Shown: positions 47,401-59,530, counted from the stretch's first letter. The stretch: 64,000 nucleotides of DNA from Zhengitettix transpicula (GCA_037074705.1 CM073593.1:60615501-60679500), one strand, 5' to 3'. Made by a program: numbers and translations. Notes: generated from the sequence alone by a model not told the origin.

Positions 47401-48375
47401 TAAAAGAAAATTATATTTTATTTTTATTATATTATAATTTTATTTAATCTTCTATAGCAATTTCAAGATAAAAAATATCCTGAAATGTCGTCTTATAGAG
47501 CCAATTAAATGCATAATTATATAACTGTCCAAGTTCAGATCCTTACAGCTAAGTCTTCTTATACAATAAATATATATGCAACAATATTTCATTTCAAACG
47601 ATAATTTTCATAATCTGTGTTTCTTGCATATACATATATTTTTTTCTCCCCTTTGTTGTAGTTTTTTCGTAATAGAGGTAAGCAGTAAAAAATATCCGAC
47701 TCGTTTGTCACGCATATAAAGCTGGGATTCCACTTTTTGTAACGCTACTAAAAGTTTAAAATGGTAACAGCTGCACATAGCACCCTTCCCCTTAGATAAA
47801 ACTCCTGTTACGTCTGACATGAAAAATTACGGTTGCCTGAATGAAAACAAGGGATTAAAAAATTAATTAACTTGAATAAACATGTTTTATTAGACATATA
47901 TAATGAAAAATGTTATCTTTTAGATATAATAATGAAGCACTGGAGGAAGCGATTCTCCAAGAACCAGGAAACGTCCATGAAAAAAAATAGTGCAACAACA
48001 GTTGCGATAATTGACAATAGATTTGTCTATATAACTTCTTACGTTTTTTTTATTCCATTGTTTCATAAGTACGTAAATAGGACATGAATTTCTTGTGGTA
48101 CCAGGTTGTTCAACCTATTTATTTAAATGTAAACAAACATTAAAAAATATTATTTCTCTATAATTGTTTATTTTGAATTAATTATGTATTTGTCAGTTGT
48201 CACATGAACTTATAACATTACGTATAGCTTTATTTATAAAGTCAAGTACCAGTAAAAATATTTCATGTCTTCATGTTCGTTTTGTGTTCCAGCTACATAC
48301 GACGAGTTTGAAGCCCAGTTTATTACTGCCATTCGCTCCGGTGAGTAACTCACACAAATACTATAATAAAATATA
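44426..48375. other. A+T-rich DNA with one less A+T-rich patch at 45090-45260
   Basis: The patch includes ATCAAAGG, a TCF-type site sequence of low specificity. Frames such as 45359-45679 (106 residues, minus) are A+T-rich without motifs. Confidence 0.4.
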
Positions 48376-48720
48376 TTTTTAGAGTAACAGGCCAAAGGTT
48401 AACTAGGGTCCCCGGGCTATGGTTTAAGGATCCTACCCGGCTTAAACTGATGCAGGACAAGCCCTATAAGACCTGCATCAGGTAGGGTGGGCAGTGGGTA
48501 CTTGTCCCACGACTTTTCGATGGCGGGAGAGGGATTTTCTGTAGGGACGCGGCATTCCCTTCTCCGTGCCTCGAGCAGTTCTGGAGGCAGTTGGCCGACT
48601 ATTCCTATGGGAACTCCAATGAATAACTCCTACCGTATGCCCAAGGTCTGCGATCCCGGAACATACACCTCTCAAAATTGACTGAGGTGCTTCGGCTTGT
48701 TGGAACCTTAGTTATATGGA
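48376..48720 (-). mobile_element. R retroelement copy 4
   Basis: It begins with a T run then AGAGTAACAGG, skips the usual CCACATGGTGGCAACT segment (an internal deletion of about 100 bp), and continues GGTTAACTAGGGTCCCCGGG, GGATCCTACCCGGC, CTGCATCAGGTAGGGTGGGC, GGAGGCAGTTGGCCGACTAT and AACATACACCTCTC. The T run is the complement of the element's poly(A) tail. Confidence 0.8.
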
Positions 48721-49501
48721 AACAAAATTCAGATATGTTATTTTACGTGATGAGACTGAGAGTGACAGTGTTGAAGGGTTTAGCTTATTATGCAGTTCAA
48801 CTTTGAAAGGAACAAAGTAAAAATTTTTAAACTTTCTACTGCAGTACTCGTGTTGTTTGTTTTATTAAAGAATGTATATTACCTTAGGTAACAATTGCTT
48901 CGTTTTCCCCAACTAGCAGTTTGTGAGTTTGTTAAGTTATGTTCTACATCACCAGAAGCAACCAATTTTACGTCTACATAATTTCAAATAGTGCCGAATT
49001 TTTAAAAGTGGAATAACTGAACACCAAATTGTAATACATTTCTAGCACAAAAGTATATTTCTTTGTACAAATTTTAAATAATGTTATTTTTTTGAACAAG
49101 CCACGCATGATGACGATATTGTATGTTGGGTCGAGCGGTAGAGTATTGCACTATGATTCCCCTTTTGTATGTTTGTTCTTTAATATAATATTTTTACAAA
49201 TATTACCCAAAATGTACGAATACAAATTTTGTTTAAAAAATATAAACTATTTTTATATATGATTTTTAATTACAGAATGGTTCAAATTTATTTTAATTTC
49301 TTTGCTTATGCCGCTGTCGCATCACTGTTTTATTGTACGATATTGCCCTGTTTGTAGCCTATGTGCTGTCAGAATCATAGAACAAAAAGGAGGCAATACG
49401 TCGAGATTTATGGGTGATTCAGGGAGTGAAAGGGAAATACTACGAACGGGTATTTGCCATTCCAGTCATAAATCGTGTGATACAGCCGCGAGTGGCACAG
49501 A
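48721..49501. other. A+T-rich DNA; possible SINE A-box trace at 49130-49150
   Basis: GGGTCGAGCGGTAGAGTATT resembles a degraded tRNA D-arm, but no B-box follows, so no SINE is called there. Confidence 0.35.
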
Positions 49502-49575
49502 CATGGCCAGCTGGTTGCATTAGCGGGAACGAGTGCGCCTTAAGACGCGCAGTTTCAAGTCTTTTAGACGGAACC
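49502..49575 (+). mobile_element. tRNA-derived SINE head
   Basis: TGGCCAGCTGG (49504-49514) fits an A-box and AGTTTCAAGTC (49551-49561) a diverged B-box about 37 bp downstream. The body beyond it is not identifiable. Confidence 0.45.
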
Positions 49576-50149
49576 AGAAATTCGCACAGTTAAAACAATT
49601 ATTATATAGGTTTGGAAAAATAAGAATAATTATTTCTTCCTAAATTAATTTATGTGATGTAGCATATATGCGCAAGCCACCTAGCATATCAAGAATCCCA
49701 CCAAAGAGCTATTGATTCAGTGTCAACCAAATATAGGACCACATTTTTTATTAACATACATTAACATTGTTTTGGTTTTCATTGATTTTACCAAATCTTC
49801 AATAACACTGATAAATTTCTAACGAACTATAAATTGGATTAATTCTGAGCTGCACTAATTAATAGGATTCAACTTGCGGTTGACCTTAGTTTTGTCAATT
49901 TGAAACTCACATATATGTTATGTAACGTTTGGTAAGTGGAAAAATAACAAATTCTATAATTAAAATTTCCAAATTGAAATATTGAAATAAATACGTTTAA
50001 GTCTAAACTTTGTAACTGTATTGTTATACTAAAATTATCAATAAATGAAGATTTAAATACGGAATTAAGCAGTAATATTAATAAGAGACAGTATTGTTTC
50101 CCCATTACATATATTAAGAGTTAAGGTAAATAAGAACATAACACCCAAT
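49576..50149. other. A+T-rich DNA without recognised features
   Basis: Nothing identifiable. Confidence 0.5.
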
Positions 50150-50425
50150 AATATAAAAAAACACTCCTCCGGTATGTGACCAGTGAAATACCCCGAATAT
50201 AATAGAACTCCTCAACAAGGACTGCCCCAAATTTTATCATGGGAGGAAACAGGCTCTAGAAGAAGTCAACATCAAAGAGAGCACGCAATCCATCAAAACC
50301 CAATAAAATATTATCAAATTCTAAAATAAATTATAACCCTATATTTGAATGCAACAATTGCACAAGCTTCAAATGACTCAGAATTTGGTGATTATAAATA
50401 AAATTAAATAATAAAAAATATATTT
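50150..50425 (+). mobile_element. 5'-truncated LINE 3' end, strongly decayed
   Basis: A plus-strand frame reads PPVCDQ, stop, NTPNIIELLNKDCPKFYHGR and KQALEEVNIKES (about 50168-50285). This corresponds to the C-terminal finger of I/Jockey-type ORF2 proteins (compare CDLC...HVLYDCPKY in the copy at 4.9 kb), but the second Cys and the His are lost and a stop interrupts it. Downstream, CAAATGACTCAGAATTTGGTGATTATAAAT (about 50370-50400) lines up with the 3' end of the LINE at 2.0 kb, followed by an AAATAA-type tail. The GTCGC/GCGAC stem is no longer intact. Confidence 0.55.
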
Positions 50426-53400
50426 GATTCGAAGATATTTTTTGCTAAACTGTACAGAACGGACTCAACTGAAAGTTCATCTACAGATATTTGTACCAAC
50501 ATCTACATATTAAATCATATAACTATAAACGTCGCATGATTGATATAACATTATGAAATAGCATTATTATAATGCTCTTGAGTGCAGTTTTACTTTGCTC
50601 TGCTTTAATATTTTTGTAGAAATTAACGCTTTTGGCGTATTCACAGTAAATCTGCTGCGCCTGTGTTTAAATGTGGCGTGGTCCAGCAATTTGTCAAGTT
50701 CTGAACACATTCGTTCTAAATATTTAACGATTAAGTGTTAAATGGAACTAAATTTAACCCGTTGAATATTTTGAGTGGTTTGCGTACAACTCATTAAATA
50801 TTGCTTCTGCAGAATGTAGCCCGAATCAGCGTATCGAACGAACTGTGACTAAAGTGAACAATTTGTCCCATTTATAATAAAGTCAGTTCGTTTCGTAAAT
50901 TGAAATTAAAAATTTAAGCCTATTTATTTATCTACATGTCCACACTTAATTGAGACGCAATAATTGAAGCTTCATGACAATCAGCTGTACGGGGATCAAG
51001 TGAATGTGAAAGATTTTTTATTATTTAGAGTTTATATTGATTCCGTGTTACCAGTAGAATAAAAATCACATAAATTTTAGCGCATATGGAATGTTACTTC
51101 ATGAATTATATTTTTTTGGTAAGATTTATGATACTAAACGCATTTATACCTTTGTGCTCTTACCAGGATTTGTGGTATTGGGTTTCCAAACATCGCAAAT
51201 ACATTAAAAGCCTTTGTGAAACAAAAATGTTTAAAATTTGTGAAATTATAATACATTGCACGAAGGAATTTCGTAGTTGAGAGCGTGAAAATAATCGTAC
51301 CTCGATGTGGCAATATTATGGAAATAAAAATAAAGGTATATTTCCGTATCTGTTATTAACAACTGTAAGAAATTTTAGAACTTTGAATAATAATTTTTCA
51401 ACATAATTACCGTGGTTTTAAATACACTAGGTCTATCGTATCAAAATATTTCAGATACTTTGTAAAAAATGTGATGGGTGCACGCTTGTAACACTTTATC
51501 CACCTGTTCGTCAGTTGCGAATCTTCAAGTGGACCAGGCATTCACTTCGTTCATCGAGAATTGGTCCTTTTGAGTCTCTAAAAGAGCGTGAGCATCTCTT
51601 TATCTTCAGAGAATTAACATTTGAATTTCTGTCACTCCGGAAATTCGGAATATTACATTATATCTGAGGTGTGCTATCTTGTGATCGGCCTAAGTTTCAG
51701 GTCCAGTGATGATTCGTTTAAGACGTATTACTGTACGCTGTACGCTGTTCTTCTGGCGCAAAATAATAATTGTGAAGGCACGTTTACTTCGCAACAGTGC
51801 AGACAGAACTGAAGTGGTAACACTGTAACCTTCAACAACTAAGCACAGTTCAGGCATTTATTGGCTTTCGAGCATAGAAAGACATACAAGAAACTTAAAT
51901 ATGTTAAGATCAAAAGTTTACTTTCTTAACTTACCTACCTAAAAAAAAAAAAAAACGGGACCAATATTTAAACTTGTAACCCAAAACTACAAATTGAATA
52001 AATAATTTTTTCGCAGTAATTTTATACTCTTTTCTTCGTAACTCTGGAACTATGTTGAATAAATTCTTAATTAAATATTTTTATCGATTATTTTTACGGT
52101 CACTGTATTTCTCTAGGATTATGGAAGATATTTAATTCCTTTCTCATTAATTTCACAACGTTTAAATCGAATGCTACCTTTTCTGATTTAATTTCAGACT
52201 TATGTATCAATTTAGAGTTGTTTACCTTACGTTAATGACATTATATTTTTTGTAAATAGTATTGCATATGTGATCGTAAACGTGCTTCGTTTTTACAAAT
52301 TTTCACGATCACATTGAGTTATATTTTGTATTTTTAAATGAATGTTTGTAAATTGAATGTTTGTAAATTGAATTTTCTTGGGGCTATATAAAATAGGAAT
52401 TGGCTGCAGAGTAGTTATCAACGAACGATTTTACATCCCGTATTTTTCCATTCACTATAATGTTCTGAGGTACGGTTACTAAATTATCACTGCGATTTTA
52501 GCAAAATCTTTTCAATGATATGAGACTTCCTAGAACAGAAATTTCGTGAATCGCACGAGTGTATTTTTGTTGCCTTGCGTGATCCGTGAGTTCGTTATGA
52601 AATATATTAGATTGGTTGGATAACTCTTAAATGACGAATATTTAGTTTGAAGAATCTGTGTAATTATGAAGGTATTAGGCATTAAAATAAATTCACGGTA
52701 AAGCTAAAATATCGCATTATGTGATACTAGATTGAAACGTACGTAATATTTATTCCCCATATCTGTATTTTTTATGGGAATATTCTTCATATATTCTGTA
52801 AAATAATGGTGAAAATTTAAATTACTTAAAAGCACTGCAGCTGATAAAGGACAAGCGCAATTAAAAGAGGACGAAGTTGTCCAGCATTGATTCTAAATAA
52901 TTTGAAGTCAAAAATATATTAGCAATAATCATTAAATAATTCCGTGAATGAAATATGAACAAGTTATTTGACGTAACCATTCTTTGATTGACATGTAACA
53001 GACCTTAAAAGGATTACCTCTCGAAGCATAATTACTATTTTCAGTTTGCTTTAGAAAATATATTTATTTTTTAACGCTGATTGCTTCTGAGTTGTTACAA
53101 ACTTAAAGTGACTTGTAGTAAAACGTCACCACCCAAACAAAATTGTAAAACCATGGCACTCAGTAAATAAAACTGTTTCACATTATAGTCTGTCTGTAGA
53201 CTTATAATACATTATATTACATTTTAAATTTTAATACATACAAATTATGTATATAAATTAATTGAAATTAGAATATTACACAGAAGATGTAATCCTAATT
53301 ATATACAGAGAAGACTTACAGAGAAATATTATTGCTTTAGAATTACCTTCAATCAAATTAAACTCGAAAATAGCCCCTGCAGAATTTTTTGAACTCTCCG

Positions 53401-54006
53401 TGTTAGTCTACTAATGCCCTATAATTCTGGGGAGCACGTCCATTAATACCCATTAGTTATTAGGTCGGGAAGCTCTTCCAACTGTTCACTCCACACTCTG
53501 TTCATTACTGTTGCCCGTGTTATTCCGTAGGCTAATACTGTGAAATAATACTGTAAACGGTTTCTGTTATGTGGAGCGAAAAATTTCGTTAGCTCTCACA
53601 AATTTAGATATCATTTTTTACGGCTATGATAGAGAAATATTTCGTTACTGTATCCCGTAATTTACCGAGGGAAATTCGTAAAGCAATATTCGAAACTGAA
53701 GTTTTCGTGATGAACGTATGCCTTCATATATACGTACAAAATTCTACTTTCGGCATTTCGGTCATGAGACGTCCGTTTCTTATTCGAAGACATTACAACC
53801 AACATTAGAATTTTGATTTGTTCAGGACTGAATTATTTTTCTTTCTTCTTTAAAAACAAATTCACAAAGTTCGACTTGAATTTAAGAAATAATAAATAAA
53901 TTTTTTCGTATACATTAATTAATGCAAGCCATCATACAAAAAATAATTTTATTTCAAAATTTAACTATGAAATTAATCGTGAAGTTAGAAGTGTTCTTTA
54001 CTTAAC
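50426..54006. other. A+T-rich DNA without recognised genes
   Basis: A poly(A) run of 15 lies at about 51942-51956. Short frames (for example 51086-51280 and 53626-53808) lack motifs. Confidence 0.45.
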
Positions 54007-54783
54007 ACTATCTGGGTGCCCGTGTACTTATTTATAAAAACCCGAAAAAGTATTTAATTCTATATTAATCTAAAGTTAAGAAGAGATTTAACCTAGATCT
54101 AAGTTATCCTACTTCCGTACTTACTTTCAACTATGGTGAATTAATTGAAAAGCTATAAAATACATAGAATTTTATTGCATCAAACTCAACAAACATATCT
54201 CTGAATTTCTTTACGAATAGAAAACTTAAATATACTCCTTGAGTATTGCAGTATGTAATTGTTCCTCAGTCTTCAGACATTTCGAAACATTAAATTGATG
54301 ATATTGTTAGCTAGATTCACAATGTAAAAAAATGGTCGCAATATTAAACCCACTAATATGGCGTGAAATTTAACTTACATTTTCCGCAAGGATCGTAAAG
54401 TATTTCGTATTGTTTTTTTTTATATTATTCGATGTAGTATTACTGGATAAAATTATACTTTTTATTGAATGGAAATACTTCTGCTTGATTTCATTACGGA
54501 AAAAAGTAGCATTTACTTTGATCGTCGCACAGTAACTCTCTCTCTCTCTCCCTCCCTCTTTCTCGCGTGACGTCATGGTCTATTGGCGTGGAGTAATTTA
54601 AAACAAAATAATCAAATTTTCATTTATAATTCATAAAACTTTATGCTAGAGGTTTCTCACGCCCGTTTCTAATGGTTTGGAGAATATGTGGACCAATTTT
54701 TCTTGCAATCTGTCTAAACAATGAAATTTGTATAGAAATTAACGAAAATACATACAAATATATATCCTTTTTATTATATAGAC
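54007..54783 (+). repeat. V repeat copy 1
   Basis: It starts CTATCTGGGTGCCCGTGTAC and contains ACTTACATTTTCCGCAAGGA, TAAAATTATACTTTTTATT, a CT-rich run (54538-54563), GTGACGTCAT and TACCAATTTTTCTTGCA-like blocks, then ends CCTTTTTTATTATATAGAC. It is longer than copies 2 and 3 owing to an extra segment near 54055-54175. No frame is conserved among copies. Its orientation relative to any transcript is unknown. Confidence 0.75.
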
Positions 54784-54900
54784 TAGCTGAGTGCAAGGCG
54801 TTGCCAGAGATGTCATTTATCCATAACCCCCCGATTTTTTCGTTACTTTTATGTAACGCAACTCGACCTCTCTACCCCTGAATGTGTTATCGGCCAGATT
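54784..54900 (-). repeat. U repeat fragment joined to V copy 1
   Basis: TAGCTGAGTGCAAGGCGTTG directly abuts the end of V copy 1 and is followed by TTATCCATAACCCC and GTAACGCAACTCGACC, corresponding to the U-repeat start at 20.47 and 20.79 kb. This links the U and V repeats through a shared terminus. Confidence 0.55.
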
Positions 54901-55418
54901 GCATTGTTTGAAAATTCACTAAATTAAATTAAAAATGTCGTACTTAATTTAGTAACTTTCAAAATTAAATAATTAATTTTTATTTAAATTAAAAACTATT
55001 TGTTTAATTTTATTTATTTTTCTGCAAATCAATTTTTTTTAAGCGGGATGATTTTGGTATTCCCATATTCATCTTCTCCGTATTCCGTAATCATTTTTTA
55101 AAAATATATAACTACTATACTTACTATAATTACAAATGTAAAATTATAGTCAATAATTTCTGTATTCGTTCCATAAGTTTTCATATACAGTCCCATAAAC
55201 ACAATTAAATGGCTTTCTATAATATGAAGGAAAAAGTAGGTGTCTAATGCAATTTCGCCCAGCTCCCAATATTCACGAGCATTTCTTGTTCTCATTTTAA
55301 ATATATGCATCTTAAATAAAAAAACTGATAAATTTAAATTCCTAAACAACGCACAGACTTTCACAATGGAAATAATTTGAATAAGAAAGACAGCTTTCCC
55401 GGTGGAAATTATCAACTA
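54901..55418. other. A+T-rich DNA without recognised features
   Basis: Short A+T-rich frames only. Confidence 0.5.
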
Positions 55419-55438
55419 ATTTTTTCACGGTTACGCAC

Positions 55439-55545
55439 CATGGCAGATTTCTCGACGTTGAAGTTTCTGTCGTTGTCTCCACACTATGGCGCTGCGTGTC
55501 GTATGCGAGGTATATATAGTGCCGGACATGCTGCGACCTGATTGG
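55439..55545 (-). promoter_or_regulatory. Candidate core promoter, left arm
   Basis: This is the mirror image of the right-arm promoter: CCAAT at 55545-55541, TATATATA at 55518-55511, initiator A at 55487 and ATG at 55441-55439. The frame also begins MVRNREK but stops two codons after the arm ends, so at most one side could lead into a gene. Confidence 0.4.
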
Positions 55546-55626
55546 CCGCTGAAGATCGCCTGACATTTACTACGCGATATGGAAAAACATGTGTCCTTGA
55601 CGCTGTGGTCAGGCGATCCTCAGCGG

Positions 55627-55733
55627 CCAATCAGGTCGCAGCACGTCCGGCACTATATATACCTCGCATACGCCACGCAGCGCCATTGTGTGGAGACAAC
55701 GACAGAAACTTCAACGTCGAAAAATCTGCCATG
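55627..55733 (+). promoter_or_regulatory. Candidate core promoter, right arm
   Basis: CCAAT lies at 55627-55631, TATATATA at 55654-55661, and an initiator-like CCATT with its A at 55685, which is 31 bp from the first T of the TATA box, the normal insect spacing. An ATG follows at 55731-55733 in a 24-codon frame starting MVRNREK that runs past the arm. Transcription is unproven and the downstream frame ends after 24 codons, so it is either a first exon or a non-functional copy. Confidence 0.45.
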
Positions 55734-55752
55734 GTGCGTAACCGTGAAAAAT

Positions 55753-56334
55753 TTATTAAACACATAAATTGTTACATTAGAAGACGATATTTGCAGTCAT
55801 AATGTACCAATATGTCACATAATGTATCAACATTTAAATTAGAGATTAATTACACTGTGACCAAGAAGATATATTTAACGATCTTCAACATGAAAATAAA
55901 ATCGGACTGAACAAACGTTGAAAACATCAAAACAAACATTTCTTCCACTCACACAGCCTGAAGATTATACAAATATGTACAGAAACGTTTTTGTGTTGTT
56001 AATTAAATACTTTAAGATTAAAAATTATTTTAAATTATAAAAATCGTCTGTTCATGGCCGTTAAGGATATTCATTGTTAAAAACAGACGTGAAAATAAAA
56101 TGTATGGCTAATATTTCAGTATAAAGAGCTGACAATTTGCAGAAAAACACAAAAAAATATTCCATTTAAAATAAAGAATATTTATACAGATCAAAACATC
56201 ATAGTTAGACAGGTTTTTAAAAATATATGTCTGGTTTGACAACTTAATTTTTTAAAATATAAAAATGATAATCGTAATTGTGTTATTGTTTCCTGAGCCC
56301 TGTACTAAAATTGAAATTTTGCTTCTAAGCTAAA
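55753..56334. other. A+T-rich DNA without recognised features
   Basis: Nothing identifiable beyond the short frame extending from the foldback arm. Confidence 0.5.
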
Positions 56335-57260
56335 ATGATGACTATGCACCAATTATTATCTGTATGTTTGACAGGTCTATTTGTAAAAAAATTATCTGAT
56401 ATATATTCAAATAACCTAATTATTTTGACTATGTCACATCTCAGGAACCTAATTTTTCACAACTTGATTCTATACGTATAAATAATTGATGATTTTTCTA
56501 TTCAGTAATCATTTATTAATTGGAGCTGACTTACCTATCCTCATCAGGTGGTATACTTTAAATGGGATTAAATGGTAATTAAAATTTTAAGACCACTTCT
56601 TCAGGACTTATTGTTTATAGATTAATGATTACTATGCACCAATATTTATCTGTATATGTGATAGGTCTATTTGTAAAAAACATTATCTGATTTATATTCA
56701 AAATTTGATTTAATTTATAAGACTTGACAAATATTGATCTAAATCAGATGAATTTTGACATAGTGCACATTAATTTAGATTCCATACTTGGGAATAGCTA
56801 GTTAAATTTACATGTGCGATATTTTCCCATTTATCAACTACTATGTAATGTAGACAATTTTCACCTGGAACAATATTCTGATTTAAATATCTTAAAACAT
56901 AAGGTAAAAATATTCCTAGTGAAGAACTGTTATTTTAATGTGAACTGTACTATTGATATAAATAAAGTATTTTGTAATGAAAAATACTTTAATTTATCAC
57001 TTAATTAGTTACACTGAATTTGGATTTATTTCATATCACTTGTTCATTCTTCATGATCATGGACATAATTTCTTTGTGACTCACTGTATTTGACTACATT
57101 TATGGATTTAGTTTGTTACTTCTTCTATATCTAGGAACATATATGTATGTCCTGCAGATTCATGATTCATCATTACTGTTTACCAATTTTTTCTGTAACT
57201 GTCATAAAAATAGGTTTGATTGTAAAAAAATCGTTTGATTTATAATTCAAAATTTGAGAA
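56335..57260 (+). repeat. Three diverged direct copies of a 75-95 bp segment
   Basis: Copies at about 56335-56405, 56625-56712 and 57160-57255 share, in diverged form, ATTACTATGCACCAATWWTTATCTG, then ATAGGTCTATTTGTAAAAAA and TTATCTGATTTATATTCAAA. The first two are close relatives and the third is older. The unequal spacing (about 290 and 535 bp) argues for decayed larger duplications rather than a simple satellite. Confidence 0.6.
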
Positions 57261-57689
57261 GTCTTTTAAATAATTGTACAGTCAATTGTAATAACCTAAC
57301 ATCAAAATTTGATTCACAGTTAACATATATATTTATGTTATCACAATTATTCCCAGTTTGGATATATATGTTTTTTTTTTACTGGAAATAAATGCTGAAA
57401 GTAGATCAGAAATAGAAATACGTTCCCTTAGGTTTTACACATTTACATTCAACTATGTGAAATGATAATAATACACACACAATTTTTTTCACAAATATGG
57501 ATTGAAGAAATTCGTCAGTTTTTATGTTTAATAGCTCATAAATTGTACACGTATAACATCCTTCCCGAATATGAAATATAAATTTGATGATGTATTATTA
57601 CTCACAAATAATATGAAGCAAAAATTTCTGTTATCCTACTGAAAAGCCAACTTTGTTTAGTTACACATATTACGGACACTAATTTGCTT

Positions 57690-58298
57690 ACATTTATACA
57701 ACTTTATAGAAATACATTGCATAAATTACAAATAATCGTACTTTTAATTCAATGTAAATTTCTTTACATACCTTTCACTGACAGTGCATTAATTGAATAA
57801 CGACAATACCAAAATCATATTGGGAGTTCCGTAACTCATTTAAGTAATATATATTAATAAATTATATATACCTTATACAGATATATGGTATGTCACCTAC
57901 TCTCTGGCTCGTTACCAATCCAAATAAGTTAGTGTATATATACGAATTTGTAAATAGCCATAAGTGATTAAATAATCCTGAATTATTACAAACCAGAAAC
58001 ACTGTTGTTGCCTGAATGTTAATCAATTGATCATTTGTATTCAAATGAGTTAAAAATTTTGACTGTGTCATATTTGAAACAACTAAATTTCTATAATGAT
58101 AAATTTTTGTGTGTATCGACGGATTGTATAACATTTTATATTGTTGCTGGTTATAATCACACTTTTTATTTAGAGAAATACGTTGCATAAAGTACAGTAA
58201 TTGCACTTTTAATTCAATGCGAATATTTCTAGTTCTGTACATATTTTCGAACGATAGTAATTGAAAGACTATAAAATACATTGAATTTTATAGTATCA
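57690..58298 (+). repeat. Two diverged direct copies near the V array
   Basis: A block containing AGAAATACATTGCATAAATT, then ACTTTTAATTCAATG, at 57700-57800 recurs at 58165-58265 (AGAAATACGTTGCATAAAGT, then CACTTTTAATTCAATGCG). Its right end, CTATAAAATACATTGAATTT, also matches sequence inside V copy 1 near 54154-54175. The 139-residue minus frame across this region (57862-58281) is the longest in the window but is A+T-driven and repeat-derived. Confidence 0.5.
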
Positions 58299-58890
58299 CT
58301 AGCTGGGTGCCCGGCGTTGCTCGTGTACTTATTTATATAAACTCGAAAAAGTATTTAATTGAATACTTAAATATATTCCTTGAGTATTTCAGGATATAAT
58401 TGTCAATTGTCACTCAGTCTTCATACATTACGAAATATTACATTGATGAAATTGTTAGCTAGACTCACAACTAATATAGCGCGAAAATTAACTTACATTT
58501 TCCGCAAGGATGGTAAAGTAATTCGTATTCTTCTTTATTACCATTCGATGGAGTATTGCTGTATAAAATTATACTTTTTATTTAAAGAACATATTTCTGC
58601 TTTATTTCATTCCTAATAAAGGAAATATTTCCTTTGTTCGTTGCGTAGTAACGTCTCTCTCTCGCGTGACGTCATTGTCTCTTGGCGGGCAGTAATTTAA
58701 TATTTAATGATCACGGTTTTTAATTATAATTCTTTCCACATGTATGCTAGGCGTTTCTTACCCTCACAGTACCGTTTCTCGTATTTTGAAGAATATGTGT
58801 ACCAATTTTTGTTGCATTCTGTCCACGCGATAAAATTTGTATAAAGAACAACGTAAATACATACAAATATACATCCTTTTTTATTATATA
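58299..58890 (+). repeat. V repeat copy 2
   Basis: It starts CTAGCTGGGTGCCCGGCGTT and runs through ACTTACATTTTCCGCAAGGA, CGCGTGACGTCATTG and CAATTTTTGTTGCATTCTGT to CCTTTTTTATTATATA. It stands directly head-to-tail with copy 3. Confidence 0.8.
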
Positions 58891-59530
58891 AATAGATTAC
58901 CTACAAACATACCTTGAATCTCTTTACCAATAGAATACTTAAATATACTCTTTGAGTATAGCAGGATATTACTGCCATCAGTATTCACACATTACGAAAG
59001 ATTAAGCTTATGAAAATTTGTGACTATATTCCCAATGTAAACAGATTGTGGCCATATTGTACCCACTTAATATGCCGCCACGAAAATTAACTTACATTTT
59101 CCGCAAGGAGATTCAAGTATTTCGTAATGTTTATTATTATCATTCGACGGAGTATTACTGAATAAAATTATACTTTTTATTCAATGAATATATATCTGCT
59201 TTATTTCATTACGAAATACGAAAATATTTTCTATGATGTGCAGTAGCGCTGCGTAGTAACGTCTCTCGTGCTTTTGAGTGCTGTGACGTCACGATAGCTG
59301 CGCGCGCAGTAATATTTAACTCCTTAGCAAATATTCGCATTACACGTAAATAATATTAACTACAATTCTTTATGCTAGGCGTTTGTCACCCCCACAGTAA
59401 TGGTTTTCGATTTTGGCAGAATATGTATACCAATTTTTGTTGCATTCTGTCCACGCATAAAAGTTGTATAGAAATTAACGTAAATACATACATACATACA
59501 TATAAATATACATCCTTTTTTATATGATAG
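58891..59530 (+). repeat. V repeat copy 3
   Basis: It lacks the CTAGCTGGGTGCCCGG start and joins the array at ACCTACAAACATACCTTGAA, a point also present inside copy 1. It keeps TACATTTTCCGCAAGGA, TGTGACGTCACG and CAATTTTTGTTGCATTCTGT, with an ATAC tetranucleotide run at about 59482-59502 just before the CCTTTTTTATAT end. Confidence 0.8.

Larger units (their letters stand above)
55419..55752. repeat. Long inverted repeat, about 96% identical arms, with divergent promoter elements
   Basis: The left arm (55419-55564) and right arm (55608-55752) differ at about six of 146 positions and flank a 43-bp spacer. The arms are much richer in G+C than the flanks. Each arm, read outward from the centre, carries CCAAT, then TATATATA, an initiator-like CCATWGT, and an ATG near the outer end. 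Such high arm identity suggests a recent origin or gene conversion. No clear target-site duplication was found. It may be a foldback transposon, or an inverted duplication of a gene's promoter and start. Confidence 0.8.

Noticed and set aside
51942..51956. Poly(A) run as the tail of a retroposed gene
   Set aside because: No coding or repeat sequence is recognisable upstream on the plus strand.
56335..57260. CRISPR-like regularly spaced repeats
   Set aside because: Diverged copies with unequal spacing in a eukaryotic context; no array structure.
57862..58281. 139-residue minus frame, the longest in the window
   Set aside because: A+T-rich composition, no domain, and it crosses a block repeated at 57700-57800 whose second copy does not keep the frame.
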